NCBI RefSeq assembly: GCF_000711695.1
Contig: NW_013546930.1
Span: 1 to 64,000, forward strand
Direction: 5' to 3'
Origin: Tilletiaria anomala UBC 951
Lineage: Eukaryota; Basidiomycota; Exobasidiomycetes; Georgefischeriales; Tilletiariaceae
Length of the DNA: 64,000 bases
Of this stretch, positions 1-12,101 are shown in pieces. The position numbers and the translations under genes were made by a program. Under the pieces are notes generated by a model. The model was not told where the DNA came from. It saw nothing but the letters and a program-made list of their open reading frames with translations, and made no database searches. Each line of letters begins with the position of its first letter. Within the stretch, counting starts at the first letter, position 1.

Positions 1-3000
1 CCAGTATTCGCTTCTTACTACTTGATTACTCACTATTCGCTGACCACCGGTCTGCAACGCACGGGAAAGGTGCTGCCATTCATTTCTTGATCCTTCGTGA
101 ATGCTCTCCTCGCAAAACTGTTGACGATCACTTCCCCTCTCATCACCGCGAGCACAGAAAGCAACGTCCTTCCATCGGTATTTTCCATACAGGACTCATA
201 CATGCATATCCTCTTGTGGCTTCCTGCGACGACCAAGTTTTCTCACGCCGCACGGTCATCCCATTTCGAAATTTTCCGTTCAGGGCGAGCAGATCCGAAG
301 CATCTGAATGCGCACATGAGAACATGCATTTCTATCACATGGCACGCCTGTCGTTCGAAAATGACGATGGTCATAACTTTCCAGGGCTATCCAGTTGCAC
401 TCGCACGCCCCTGGCCTGCCCGTGCCTTTTTTCCGGCTGACCACCATGAGAGCACATTGAGTTCTTCCCATTATCAACATGTGCCATTCTGGCTGCATGC
501 AAGACACAGCGCACTGACCAAGGCCAAGCGTTCTCAAGTATCTGATATGCACCTAATAAATTGCGCTTGTGCTCGTAAAAAGGTACGTTGCAATTTCACT
601 TTCGGTTCGGTTACGTTTCTAGCCAGCCCCTCTCCTACAATTTACATCGGGCTTTTATTCGTAAATTATGCCAAGCTATGCCACACTATAGATGCAAACA
701 ATGATCTAGGTTCTTGGGAACGCTGCTGATCACTAAAGACTGTGAAAGAGCAGTCCAGCTCGACCCACCGGAAGAACATTTTGGTGTGCTGTAGTGGCAA
801 AGCCGGTACTCCTACTCCCCTTGACTGGGAGCACTGAGGTCGAACTACACTGAGAGCTCTTTTCAGAGCTCAACGACACATTTGTTTCTTGATTCAAACC
901 TTTCAAAATCAACAGCATTGTAAAGCAAGCCCCAAGGACCCCGTAAATGCCGAGGCTGAGAGCCCCACATTGATGCGAGCGCTTGAGCATTGATTGTAGC
1001 TTGACGCTTTGTGCAGAGGCCGAGCTTGGAAAATGCGGTTCGCTAGATATATAACCACGCTTGACAGTCTGCGCTGGTCGTCGCGTCGCGCTCGCTGTGG
1101 TTGCTTTCGACCAGATCCATCCACGCGCTCCTCGCTCCATCATTCCAATGCCGATGTACCTTTCTTGCATCATTGGCTCTTTGCTATTTGATTTGCATGA
1201 CCTCACGATGTTGAATGTATCGATCTATTGTTCAGGGCGTAAATTTCAATACAAATGCCCCAGATCCTGTCGCGAGATTGAAGCACAGCTTTGGCGTGGA
1301 AGTGGTACGGATGATGTGCACAAAGCCTGCCAGATGTTTGCCGTACTCCTCGGAGCACGGCCCTGGGCGCTGAGCACCGACCGCAAATATTCTCGTTCTC
1401 GTACATGATAGCCCTTTCAGAGAAATGCTCTCTATACGAGTGCTGCTTCGTACTTGATGAGAAAGGCCATCGCAAATGAGTGAATTGTGCCGATTTTGGA
1501 TAACCGGTATCGGCTCAAAGATGTCCCCAGGAGGCGGTATTATGGCGTTGTTGACCCAGAGTTTCGGCAAGTGGCTGGAACTGACTCAAAAAACGCTATG
1601 AGTGGGGTGTTTAAAGCTCCACGGATCAAAGTCTGTATCGTCAAGTCGAGCAGAGGTGCCAAGACAATGACGATGGGGCACATTGTGACGGCGAGTCGCC
1701 CAGTGATACAGCATTAATGCGCTCATAGAAGATAGCTTTGTTTGGGTACATGGTGTTGCCCCTGCATTCAAGCTAGTGACTCGGAGTAAGCTCAGGCAAA
1801 AATATGAAGAAAAGGGTGAACTGTATCGAAGGGGAAGTTGTAGGTACGAATGAAAGTGACAGGGTGCTGATAGCGGGAAGCTTGCAGGGGACTTTGGCGT
1901 GCCAGCCAAACGAAATGAGCTGGAAATTGGGAGGTAGGAAACGCTGCGAAAGGGAAGAGGCAATGGAACACAAATGTGCTTTCACATATTCGCTTGTATT
2001 ACATTGCATACCTTGCCTAGCCCCGCTTGCGAAGTGCAAAGGCCTGCATGACCATGCAGTATGTAAGAAAAATTCTCTGAAACTCCGATCTTCCAGCCTC
2101 TAGCCTTTTTCCCCATTATTATTTCGATCGCGTCATATTCCATTGCATTTCCGGGGATTCTTGCGATATCGAATTCTCTCTCGATCTTCGTTAATGCGAT
2201 TTTGATGAGCTTCGTCCTGGATGCACACTTTGTCTCCTAACAGAGCATCCACATCTACTCAGTTGCCATATGTCAGGTTTCGTGAGCAACGGCCAGTAAA
2301 CAGGTCTCGCACAAGGAAGACTGCGTTTCAAAATTCACTGAGAGAACTCGGTCATGGCAGGCTGAGAGGATTGACCTTTAATATATATGGCCTCACATCA
2401 CAGAAACTGTTTGTATGCATTCTTCTGCAGAAATGTGAACCACTGTCAATATACTGGAGTACTCAAATTGTTGCTAGGGTCTACGTAATCACAAAGCTAC
2501 CAATCAAATTAATAACTCGGGGTCTTGAAATAAGGTTTCCCGAAGCTATGAACAAAAAAGGAATGGGTCCTTCTTGAAAACGGCGAAACTTCCCTGTTGA
2601 GGAATCCAATATTTATGAATTGTGTAAGTGTATTCCATGTTTCAGCATACTTCACATTTTAATTTTCAATATTTTAGGTCCATTGTCCATAGTTCATCGG
2701 TCGTCTTTAATCGGCTGGATAGTAAGAGGCTGTGAGCTATATTACTTTGACTAGTCCCTTCGGGGGGCTGGCCTGCGCTGCCTGCTGGCGCCAGATTAGC
2801 TGAGACGAGGGAATCGCTGCGACCAGCACCAGCACCACCACGCAGCTGCAGCTTGCTAGTGCTACTGCCTGCTGCAACTTTCAATTGTACACAGCTCCAT
2901 ATGTGGGTGGCATATTTGCATCTTACCCTTTTATGTATACATATATTTGTATCCTGGAATCTGATCTGAAACTTGTGGATCCTGGAGTCTACACCAGTCT

Positions 3001-3293
3001 GCACTCTAACATTTCGTCTTCGTAAATGTTAACTGAAGGCCATTGGTCTTTGGTGCATACCTTGAATCCGTGATACAGCGGATGACAACATCAACCATTC
3101 TGCCTATTCGTAATAGTCCTTGTCCACAAACCGCTCTAACACCATTTTAAATAAGAAACAATCAACCTCTTCGGTTAACCCTGCGGTCTCCATAGCTCTC
3201 ACCTTCTCCCACCACGGCCTCCCACGGTCTGTCGAGGGACGAATTACCTGAATAGGTGGTGGTTGACTACACCATAGCCGCTTGTCCTGGCAT
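1..3293. other. gene-poor region, no supported gene
   Basis: No reading frame here has the composition, splice junctions or family motifs of a real gene. The longest open frame (97-729, +) is rich in Cys, His and Met and resembles nothing I recognise. Parts are clearly AT-richer than the genic part of the window, for example around 2640-2690. The next 3.6 kb, apart from one MITE-like element, look the same. Confidence 0.6.
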
Positions 3294-3661
3294 TAGAGTT
3301 GGTCCGGAAACCTGACAAATACCGAGTCCCGAAATGCGAAGCTTCCGGGAACCTCATAAAGTCATTCTGGGGAGCGGCTACTGGAAATTAAGCTCCGGAA
3401 ACAGTCTGTATGATCACTACATACTTTACTAGCAAAGTTGGAGAATTGTTGGTCTGCTTCATTATACCTTCAAAGCACGGATGTGAGGGGGTTCCACGGT
3501 CGGCACCAGTCTGGAAACTGCCTTTCTGGGTCACGGAAACCCCCGGATTGATTTGGCCGGCGATCCTGACCCGGTCACTTTCCGTACCGTTTTTGGGTCC
3601 TTTTTGGCTCCCGGAATTCTGGAGGTTCCGTTGGATGCCCACAGTTTCTCGGCCAGCTTTA
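3294..3661. mobile_element. MITE-like element, copy 1 (diverged TIRs)
   Basis: This 368-bp non-coding segment aligns by eye along its whole length with the element at 25905-26236. Its left end reads TAGAGTTGGTCCGGAAAC and its right end is a degenerate inverted copy (GTTTCTCGGCCAGCTTTA). Shared internal landmarks are a CAAATACCG block, a CATTCTGG block, a TACTTTGCTAG-like block and several CCGGAA motifs. TA dinucleotides at both ends would fit a TA target duplication, as in Tc1/mariner-type elements, but the superfamily is inferred. It encodes no transposase. Its ends are more decayed than those of copy 2, so it is probably the older insertion. Confidence 0.7.
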
Positions 3662-6600
3662 CCTGCAGTAGATCATGGCATTGAACCTTCGTGCGAGTCT
3701 CGCAAGAGCATGCACATATGGAACACCTTCATTTTCCTGACTTCCGGGACTCGCTCCAGAGGTTATTGGTCTTGCTTGATGCTCAGGCCATGTAATGCCT
3801 TCATCAAGTCATGCAACGTCCCGCCGAAGGAGGCCAGCTCTTCACCAACGGTGAGCCTGCTCTGGTCCTCCTGCGCTTGTCCGATATCTTCATCGGTTTC
3901 AAGGGGCTCGCCTTGTTGAAGGCGCCTCAATAGCTGTAAATCAGACAGCTCTTCTCCGGCAGATTTGACTGGAGGGCAGGTCGGTGGTTCTTATTCATCC
4001 ATAGTTATAAGCTTGTACTTCAATTGTCATCGGTGTCCACCATGTGTGACGCGGAGGACGGAGTCGGCAACTCTGTACGACCAATACCAAAGCCGAAGAA
4101 CAGTGTTGAGACTGTCGTCTAGCCACAGAAGGTGAAAACTAGGATGGGACTACACAGGAGTAATGCTCGTGCAAGGAACTGAAAGATATACTCTGAGACT
4201 ACCACATCTTTGGTACGTGTGGATGAATATCTCTCCACCGCGCTATGCTCCACTTTTCCTCATGTGACTCATCTGTTTCCTTGATATGCCTGGTTGCCGA
4301 CTCGAACAGTGAATCAAAACGAGTAAATGCTACATGGACAGAAGTCTAAGGCCTGAAGTTGGCGGATCTGGAGGCAGGAGGGTGCGTTCTTACATACCTG
4401 CTTCCCACGATCTCCCAAGTCCCAGACTAACCCAGAATCCAGAGGAATCCTCCTCTCCTCCTGCCCTTGGGTCTGGTGTCTGAGAAGTTCTATAGCCAAC
4501 CAGCGTCCCTGGTTCTGGCACAGCAGCTGAGCAGACCCACAGAATAATCATCTGAGTCCCACAGTGGCCAGAAGCCAAAAACTCCCGGGACCCCGAAACA
4601 GTCGACATATTCTGGAAATCATACATATGTAATATGCAAAACAGAATGTTGGCGCCTGGCTCTTACATACGAATGTAGATGATAAGATTGCTCTGGTCTT
4701 CCCTACAAGAGGCCAGTAGGCGCGCGCTCTGGCGCGCGCGGATACATATGGCGTATTTGCACCCAGGAGCATGGGAGCCTGGAGTTCACTTCCTGGCTCG
4801 CCTGGTGCTGCTACCATGCTGCTGAATAACAGTCAATTATATCTAAGAGTCCAAGGGGTTAAGCGTCAAATCTAGATAAAAACACCCAAAGCAGGCCTCT
4901 AATGAGCACTTTTTTGCGTGTTGGCGGTTGCATGTTAGTTTGTGGCTTTTGTTTCCTGATTAGTTGCCAAGAAAGCGAACGGGGAAACCCCTCGATTGGT
5001 GTTCCAGAACAGGCCAGGCATCAGGCCAGTGGCCACAGCACTGTCGTAGCCTGCCGCACAGGTTTGTATATGCCCCATATTAGTACACCTTTAATGTAAT
5101 TATCTGGCCGCAAATGACGAGCTTACGAGCCTGTTGTGAACTCTGGTTCGTCGTTGTCGGCCCAGCCGCCCCGATCATCGGCTCTCAGCAAGCATTTGCT
5201 GCTGTGCGAAGGCGGAGGAGCCACGCCGTTTTTGCGCGGAGCGCGACTAATGACTATTTGACTATCGAATATCACTATTGGCCGTCTGGTGCCTGATGCC
5301 TTATGCTTGAAGAGGATGCCTAAAATCTAAATGAACGACTTACGTGACATGATCTCACGCCACATGCAATGTATAGACAGTTAGGTATCATCATTACAAG
5401 AACTACGAGGCTTGTAACTTGCATCCTGGCTCTGAGATGGCCGTTCGCACAAGTGGAGACGCGGCGCTTTTAGCGAACTAATCGCGGGAGTCAGACAACC
5501 ACCTGGACTCTGGTAATTCGGTGATACTCCTAGTAAAAGTTTACATTCAGGGAGAGGTTACTGGATAGGTGGTTCTGACTGCCGGTGTTTTATAAAATGG
5601 AAGTCTCTGCAGAGCAAAATATTGTAAATTGGAGGAAATATAACAGAATTGATCTACAGATCTCGCGGAACTCTCTGCAACAGCCGAGACGCACTGTGAT
5701 TTTGGTACATTTACACTCCGCTCGGCCCAACATGCACGAGCGTGTTCATGAGGCAGGCTGCTTTCTGCCGCTGCTTCCGCCTTGAGCCTTGTTGCAATTT
5801 GACGGGAGAGTGCAGTGCTCGTAAAAGCTCGTATGAGAGGTTCGTGCGCGTTCACACGCGCCACCACGCTTCCCCCGCTCGCTCATAACCTTCTCAAACA
5901 ATCGCAGTATCTCCAGTATCTCAGGTACAGAGCCTACTGAGTGTCGGAAGTGTCCAGTGTTTGGAGGTCTGGATGTTTTCATGCTTCCCATTGCCTTCAA
6001 ACTCTCTTACTAAACGATTCCGTTACTGAATGAAGACCAGGCGACAAATCAGCATGGGGCTTGTGGGAGTTTAGTGAGGGCTGTGCATGGCGCTCTTGAC
6101 TGATGCCCCAGACAACCGCGTTGTATCTTCCACCTATTGGAACCGCGACGCCACTAACATTGACACTGGTCGGACACCCATCTACTCTTCTGAACGTCAT
6201 TAACCACCGACCAAATCTGTTCGAGACTGCACCTCCTTCTTGGATGGGCAAGCTCGCAACGGGGTAATCACAGCCTCGCAAATTTCCCACTCGGCACCTC
6301 GTAAAGTCGACCCTCTGTCCCTGCGCTGCCCTGACAGACAACTCAACCTGACATCTTTGTGGCGTCTCTCATCGCTCAATGCGCATCAATCATCTTCTCG
6401 CCGCATTTCCAACATCAACAGCACATGCATACACGTTCTTGTCTCCGAGACTCCAGCAGTGTACCATCAGAGCTACCTCACCAAGAATTCGCGGGCATCC
6501 TGCCGCGCTCACCTCTGTTGGTCCTTCGTCCAACTTTAAAGCATATCGATGAGGCACCGACGCGCTACCAACTTGCCTCCAAACGCGTTTGTCATTTAGC

Positions 6601-6944
6601 ATACAGAGCTCTGTCAGCCTGCTGATGAGCTGACAGCTTTCCGGCATCGATTCTGAAGTGCATTTACCCAGCATCCGTGACGGCACTGCTTTCGATGTTC
6701 TTTTATGTATAGCCTACGTTCACCACCAAGCCTCCCGCATCATATGCATTCATCAGTTCATTGGCTACACTACGACTCGAAAATCAACAATTACCTGCTC
6801 GCGACCACATGCGGCAGCCGTCATATTCATGATCCCACCCCTTTGACCGGACATAGCATGCTCCATCTCTGAGCACGCAGGCAAGTATCCTCGCTGTGAC
6901 CCACCAGAGCGCTACAACTGGTCGATCCATCGCACAATTTCAGC
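3662..6944. other. gene-poor region, no supported gene
   Basis: Only short, compositionally random open frames are present on both strands. A GC-rich palindromic patch lies near 4720-4742 (CGCGCG on both sides of a short spacer). I see no RNA gene, tandem array or further MITE copy. The last few hundred bases must include the promoter of the gene starting at 6945. Confidence 0.5.
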
Positions 6945-8542
6945 ATGTTCCAATCAAGCACTTCAATTCCCCACACCGTGGGGCCACCACGACTCAAGCT
7001 TGTTGGCCGTTCGGTATCGGACTTCTCACCCGTGTGCGAAAGCGACGAATGGAAAGAGTCAGCGGCCAGTGCACAGCGCGCGCACGTCGGCGGCATCAAG
7101 GTCGTCAGTGGCGGTAAGCTCGTCACTGGTGGGTTTGCTCCCTTTTCTCCATTCTTGCCACTGCCACCACCACCTACCATGGACGAAGTCACCCGGCACT
7201 TCTCTCGCACCCAGAATACTGCCACTAGATGTAGCTCACGGTCATCATATGCACGAGAGTTGGACAGTACTCCAAGGGGCAAGACCTGTGTCGACGGTGG
7301 GTTGAGCAGCGGAAACACGGTCCAGCGGCCTCACACACCAGAGGACTACCGTAGCGATCAGAAGGAGGACTTGGAACGACCAAGCAGCCCTTCTAAGCAT
7401 CAAAGAATGATTGCCGAACAGCATGAGAAGCCTAACTCTGCCGCCATGTCACCAGCGTCGTCCGGTTCATCGTCCAACACCGTCACGCTGCCCGCATGCG
7501 AGGATGTCAATACATTGGCCGCTGCGTCTAGCTCAAGCGTCCACACAAGATACCCCCGCGGATCCGATATGGCAACGCGCACGCAGCCGCGGTCCGCTTG
7601 CATGCTCAGAAGGTGAGGGCTCTTACTATTGAACCTTTGAATTCTACCATTGGAAAGCGGAGCTCACATCGCCAAACCTCGCCCCTTATTCTTAGCTTCT
7701 CTGTTCCTGTTGCGACGCAAGCTGAGTTCGATCACCAGAGTCGGCTCATGTCCTGGGGCTCTACCGCACTTTACGATCACAACTCCTCCTTTTGGGCTGC
7801 GGGCTGGCCCTCATCGGCGTCACCCTTTGGTGGACTTGCGCCAGCCATTGATGCCAATAACGGACGTGTCATGGCCCGAAGAGCGTCACAGATCAGCCCA
7901 GATGACCTTGCATCCGTGCCATCCGCGGTACATGTAATCTCATCATCTGGGAAGAGGCCACAGCTGCATGAGCCTGTGTTCATCACCAATACGTCGCCAC
8001 AACAGAATGCACCTCTTGCTTCCCCAAGACAAGTGCTTGCTTCTATCACGAATTCGCCAAGGACCAACGAGGCAAGCGCCCGCGGCAACCTCAACGACGA
8101 GCCCTTTTACGTCAGCGACAGCACGATCCAGGACAGCCCTAGTGCCTTAGCACTCAGCGTCGCAGCCGTCTGCAAGCTCAATGATGAGTCGGCTGACGGC
8201 GAAAAAGATCTCGAAGCCAGCGGGAACATTAATCACCAGGGCTTTTACTCTTTGCTAATGCCGGGACTTTCGCCTGACGGTAATAGCGACCACAGCGGAA
8301 GGGGCAGTCACAGTAGCTACACTTCGGATGACACTGAGGACGCAGGCGCACGTACACCGCGCGTGTCGCCCACGGTTCACTCTAAAACTGCTTCCTATTT
8401 CGGAAGCTCTCAGTCATCCACCACGCACGATCAGCTCCCCCCAATGCAGACCGACGCGTTTGTCAGCGATAAGCACGACTCGGACCCTGGCCAGGGATCC
8501 CTGAATTGGGCCACATTCATCCACCCGGACCACATGCTATGA
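6945..8542 (+). CDS. hypothetical low-complexity protein, two exons (504 aa)
   Basis: I do not recognise this protein. The model joins exon 6945-7612 to exon 7696-8542 across an 83-nt intron with a GTGAGG donor and a TTATTCTTAG acceptor, and the junction restores one frame of 504 codons. The first ATG of the open frame was taken as the start. The product is rich in Ser, Thr, Pro and Ala and looks disordered. It has a proline run near residues 70-80 (FLPLPPPP) and Ser/Asp patches toward the C terminus (SSYTSDDTEDAG), which could be phosphorylation sites. There is no signal peptide, membrane segment or known domain. It converges on HSP60 with about 450 bp between the stops. A nuclear or regulatory role would fit the composition but is a guess. 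The coding call rests on length, splice consistency and composition. Confidence 0.5.
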
Positions 8543-8991
8543 CACGATTCTTTCTTCAATCACTCATCTACCCATTACCCAACATCCAGTCAGCATTCAA
8601 TCTTGTTTCACTTATCGCGTATTCCGCTCAGATATCCGGCAAGTTGCGAAGGCTACCCCATCTCATTACCATGGCGCCGCTGCATTGGAGAACTAGAATG
8701 CGCATACCTGTTTCACGTCGCTTTTCAAGCGTTTACCGGCTCATTTGTACTAATAGGTAACTCTCTTCACTTTGTCGCGACGGCTCACCAAATGCCTATG
8801 TATTGTGCACACTCTTCAAGAATCTGACCAATAAATTTTCATATGTGAAAGCAAATGGGGCAAATGCGGAGGGAGATGCAGTCAGGAAATGCCTGTTCGA
8901 TACGTTTTGGAGTGGTGAATGCAATTTCTCGTCCTCTTCTCTCTTCTATCACCTATTCGTACGCCGTACGCAGCCCTTCTGACTTGTGCGC
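8543..8991. other. intergenic, shared 3' flank of convergent genes
   Basis: Non-coding spacer between the stop of the 6945-8542 gene and the stop of HSP60 on the other strand. AATAAA-like signals are present (CAATAAATTTTC near 8829). No further feature is seen. Confidence 0.5.
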
Positions 8992-10899
8992 TTAGAAGCC
9001 CATACCGCCCATTCCGCCCATTCCGCCCATGCCAGGCATACCGCCCGCCGGTCCCTTCTCCTCTGGAGCCTCAGTGATGCAGACGTTGGTGGTGAACAGC
9101 AGCGACGAGACACCAGCCGCGTCTTGAAGACTGGTGCGGATGACCTTGAGCGGGTCGAGAATACCGTTCGCGATCATGTCCTTGAACTCGCCAGCTTGCG
9201 CGTCGTACCCGTATGCGAAGTTGTCCATGTGGCTCTCCAATAGCCGGCCGACAACGACGGAGCCTTCCTCACCGGCGTTCTCGACGATTTGTCGGCACGG
9301 GCGGGTGAGGGCAGCCTTGATGATGGAAACACCGAGCTGTTGGTCGAAGTTGGCCGTCTTCACATCCTTCAGGGCCTGGGTTGCCTTGAGCAGCGCAGTG
9401 CCACCACCCGGCACGACACCCTCCTCGACCGCCGCACGCGTCGCGTTGAGTGCGTCGTCGTATCTGTCTTTCTTCTCGCCCACTTCGACTTCCGAAGAGC
9501 CACCGACCTTGATGACAGCGACACCACCGCTGAGCTTGGCAAGGCGCTCCTGCAGCTTGGTCCGGTCGTATTCAGATGTAGACGCGTCATTGATGGCCGA
9601 ACGGATCTGCTCGCAGCGGTTGGTGATAGCAGACTTGTCGCCATCGCCATTGAGGAAGATGGTGTCCTCTTTGGTAATGGTGACCGAGCCCGTGCTGCCA
9701 AGCATGTCAGGAGTCGCCCGGTCGAGCTTGATGTCGAGCTCGTCCGAGAAGACGGTGGCGCCAGTAAGGATGCCGAGGTCGCCGAGGATGCTCTTGCGGT
9801 TGTCACCAAAGCCCGGCGCCTTGACTGCACAGACCTGCAGCTGGCCACGGAGCTTGTTGAGGATGCAGGCGGCAAGAGCCTCGCCATCAATGTCCTCAGC
9901 GATGATCAAAAGTGGGCGCCTGCCCTGAGCAGCAGCCTCAAGCGAGGGAAGGATATCCTGCAGCAGTGTGATCTTCTTCTCGGACAACAGCACGAGTGGC
10001 TTCTCGAACTCGCATTTCTGTGTCTTGACGTCGGTGATAAAGTAAGGGGAGATGAAACCACGGTCGAAGCGCATGCCCTCGGTGATCTCGATCTCGTCCT
10101 CCAAGGTCCTGCCCTCCTTGACTGTGATCACACCCTCCTTGCCTACTTTCTCCATGGCGGTTGCGATGAGCTCTCCGACGTGCTTGTCACCATTCGCCGA
10201 AATGGTAGCGACCTGAGCAATCTCCTCGCTCGTGGTCACTGGCCGCTTGTTCTTCTCTAGGAACTGGACCACAGCCTCGACGGCAGCCTGGCTGCCCCGA
10301 CGGAGGTCCATCGGGTTGCAACCAGCAGCGACGTTCTTGACGCCTTCCGCGTAGATGGCGCGTGCCAAAACGGTGGCAGCAGTGGTTCCGTCACCAGCAA
10401 TCTCGTTGGTCTTGTTGGCGACGTCTTGGACGAGTCGTGCGCCGAGGTTCTCAAACTTGTCTTTGAGCGAGATGGCCTTGGCAACAGTCACACCGTCTGC
10501 AAGTGGGAATGGCAGTGAGGTTTGGGGGCCAGAGCACGCTGGAGATGATATTCTTTCAACTCACCCTTGGTGATTTTTGGCCCGCCGAATGCCTGTTCGA
10601 TGATAACGTTGCGCCCTGACACGCAAGGAGGTGGCATGGCATCAGCTACCGCCACAGACAGCGCATGGCCGGCCTTGTTCAGGCGCATGCATTTAGCACT
10701 CACCCTTGGGACCCATGGTCACGCTGACAGCATCAGCCAGCAGGTTGACGCCCCTGAGCATCTGTGCACGGCCCTCATCGCCGAACTTGACTTCCTTGTG
10801 TGCAAGTGCAGCTGGAGTCGAAGAGAATGAGCGCGAGACGGCAGCCTGGAGGCCCGATCGGGCCGCAGCGGGCTTGGATGCTGTGCGAAGAAGAGACAT
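8992..10899 (-). CDS. mitochondrial chaperonin Hsp60 (GroEL family)
   Basis: Hsp60 forms the large ring chaperonin of the mitochondrial matrix and refolds imported proteins in ATP-driven cycles with Hsp10. Three exons were read: 10899-10704, 10615-10565 and 10496-8992, with introns of 88 and 68 nt (both GTGAGT donors). Together they encode 583 aa, the usual family size. Residues 1 to about 30 form an Arg/Ser/Ala-rich matrix-targeting sequence ending near RSFSSTPA. The mature part shows [12 protein letters not shown], the ATP-site [11 protein letters not shown] block and [10 protein letters not shown]. The C-terminal tail of GGM repeats, encoded by an imperfect tandem repeat at about 9000-9033, is typical of group I chaperonins. 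The ATG at 10899 starts the targeting sequence; the upstream frame has no better start. The gene is divergent from HSP10, with 414 bp between the start codons. Confidence 0.97.
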
Positions 10900-11313
10900 T
10901 TCGATCGGAACTCTGTTGATACAGTTGAAAGCGGATGTTCGCCGTCCTCTGTGCGTTACTGTGACTGCTCCAGCGAGGAAGTATATGATGAGGAGAGCTA
11001 CGATACATAAGAAGGATGGAGTGAAGGGGGGAGGGGGTGATCGGCAGTGCGTAGAGGCTTCCAACAGTAGCTAACAGCGAGCCTCCTCCCGCCCTCAACT
11101 TTTTTTCTTTCGGCGTTCCGCGACCTTCCATAGCCGGCCGGTACCGATGGAAAGCGCTCACTCCTTCAGCATATGAAGCTCGCAAGGCTGACAATGTCCA
11201 TGCTTCTAAACCTCCTCAACACAACCTGCAACTTCATCCACTCAGCTAGAGAGAAACATCAAACCCCGTGTCAAAATTGATTTGCATTGTATCTCGGAAA
11301 CCCGATTGTAACA
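10900..11313. promoter_or_regulatory. shared bidirectional HSP60/HSP10 promoter with HSE-like motifs
   Basis: These 414 bp separate the divergent start codons of the two chaperonin genes, so both promoters and 5' leaders must lie here. Heat-shock-factor sites are arrays of TTC/GAA units. A gapped pair TTC-n7-GAA lies at 11165-11177 and two TTC units 10 bp apart lie at 11116-11128, both spacings known for gapped heat-shock elements. No perfect three-unit nGAAnnTTCnnGAAn site was found. The sharing is seen directly; control by heat-shock factor is inferred. Confidence 0.6.
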
Positions 11314-11831
11314 ATGGTGAGTGCGAACGGCGTGTGCCTGATCTCTGTCGAGTGTCAACCGGACCGCTAACGATGCAACCTGCCACGTCCGCTGCATTGT
11401 GGAATGCCCGACTGTGTCGCTGATCTGTTGCTTAGGCGAGCCAATCTACTATCCGGTCCATCAAGAGCGTCATTCCTCTGCTGGACCGTGTGCTAGTGCA
11501 GCGCTTCAAGCCAGAGGCAAAGACTGCGTCAGGCCTCTTCCTCCCTTCTTCGTCGACCACCTCGCCGCTACCGGAAGCGCACGTCATCGCAGCAGGGCCA
11601 GGCGCGCTCGACAAGGACGGAAAGACGATCCCGATGCAGGTCAAGGCTGGCGACAAGGTTCTGCTCCCGGGGTGGGGTGGCAGCGCGATCAAAGTAGGGG
11701 AGGAGGTGAGTCGGCGAGAAAGACTGCTATCTTCCGTGTCATCGCTACGTGGAGTGTCTAACGCCTTGTCTGGATGACAGGAGTACCTTCTGATTAAGGA
11801 CAGCGAAATTCTGGCCAAGCTGAATGAGTAG
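11314..11831 (+). CDS. mitochondrial co-chaperonin Hsp10 (GroES family)
   Basis: Hsp10 is the heptameric lid that closes the Hsp60 chamber in the mitochondrial matrix. The model has three exons: 11314-11316, 11436-11705 and 11781-11831. Introns are 119 nt (GTGAGT to CTTAG) and 75 nt (GTGAGT to ACAG). They encode 107 aa, within the normal 100-110 aa range. The first exon is only the ATG; exon 2 then reads ASQSTIRSIKSVIPLLDRVL, the start expected of the family. Further support comes from TASGLFLPSSS (mobile-loop region), VIAAGPGALDKDGK and the C-terminal YLLIKDSEILAKL strand. No standard cleavable presequence is evident, as usual for this protein. It is divergent from HSP60. Confidence 0.96.
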
Positions 11832-12101
11832 AAAAGTTCTAGGAGGGTATGGCGAGCCTGAAGAGTGCCAAGGTAGCACGGGTAACCTCGCTTTGGACGT
11901 ACCCTCTCCAGCAGACATCACATCAACCAAATGTATCATTTAGTGTGCAAGTCACCAGGAATGATGCTTCACCGCTCCTATAGATTGCATGTTTGCCCAT
12001 AGCGTCCTAATGCAAGCGGATCAGATACAGTAATCATTGCTTGTCATCCTAGTCATACAGTTGCGTGAGCCGGGAGCACTGAGCTTCACTCCAAGTGTGA
12101 A

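Noticed and set aside
97-729. 210-codon open frame on the plus strand
   Set aside because: Composition rich in Cys, His, Met and Trp, no motif, overlapping frames of similar length on both strands.
4716-4743. GC-rich palindrome with CGCGCG arms
   Set aside because: Short, isolated alternating CG tract; no promoter or element context.
9289-10260. 323-codon plus-strand frame opposite HSP60
   Set aside because: Antisense shadow of the conserved HSP60 coding sequence; codon bias in GC-rich exons keeps antisense frames open.
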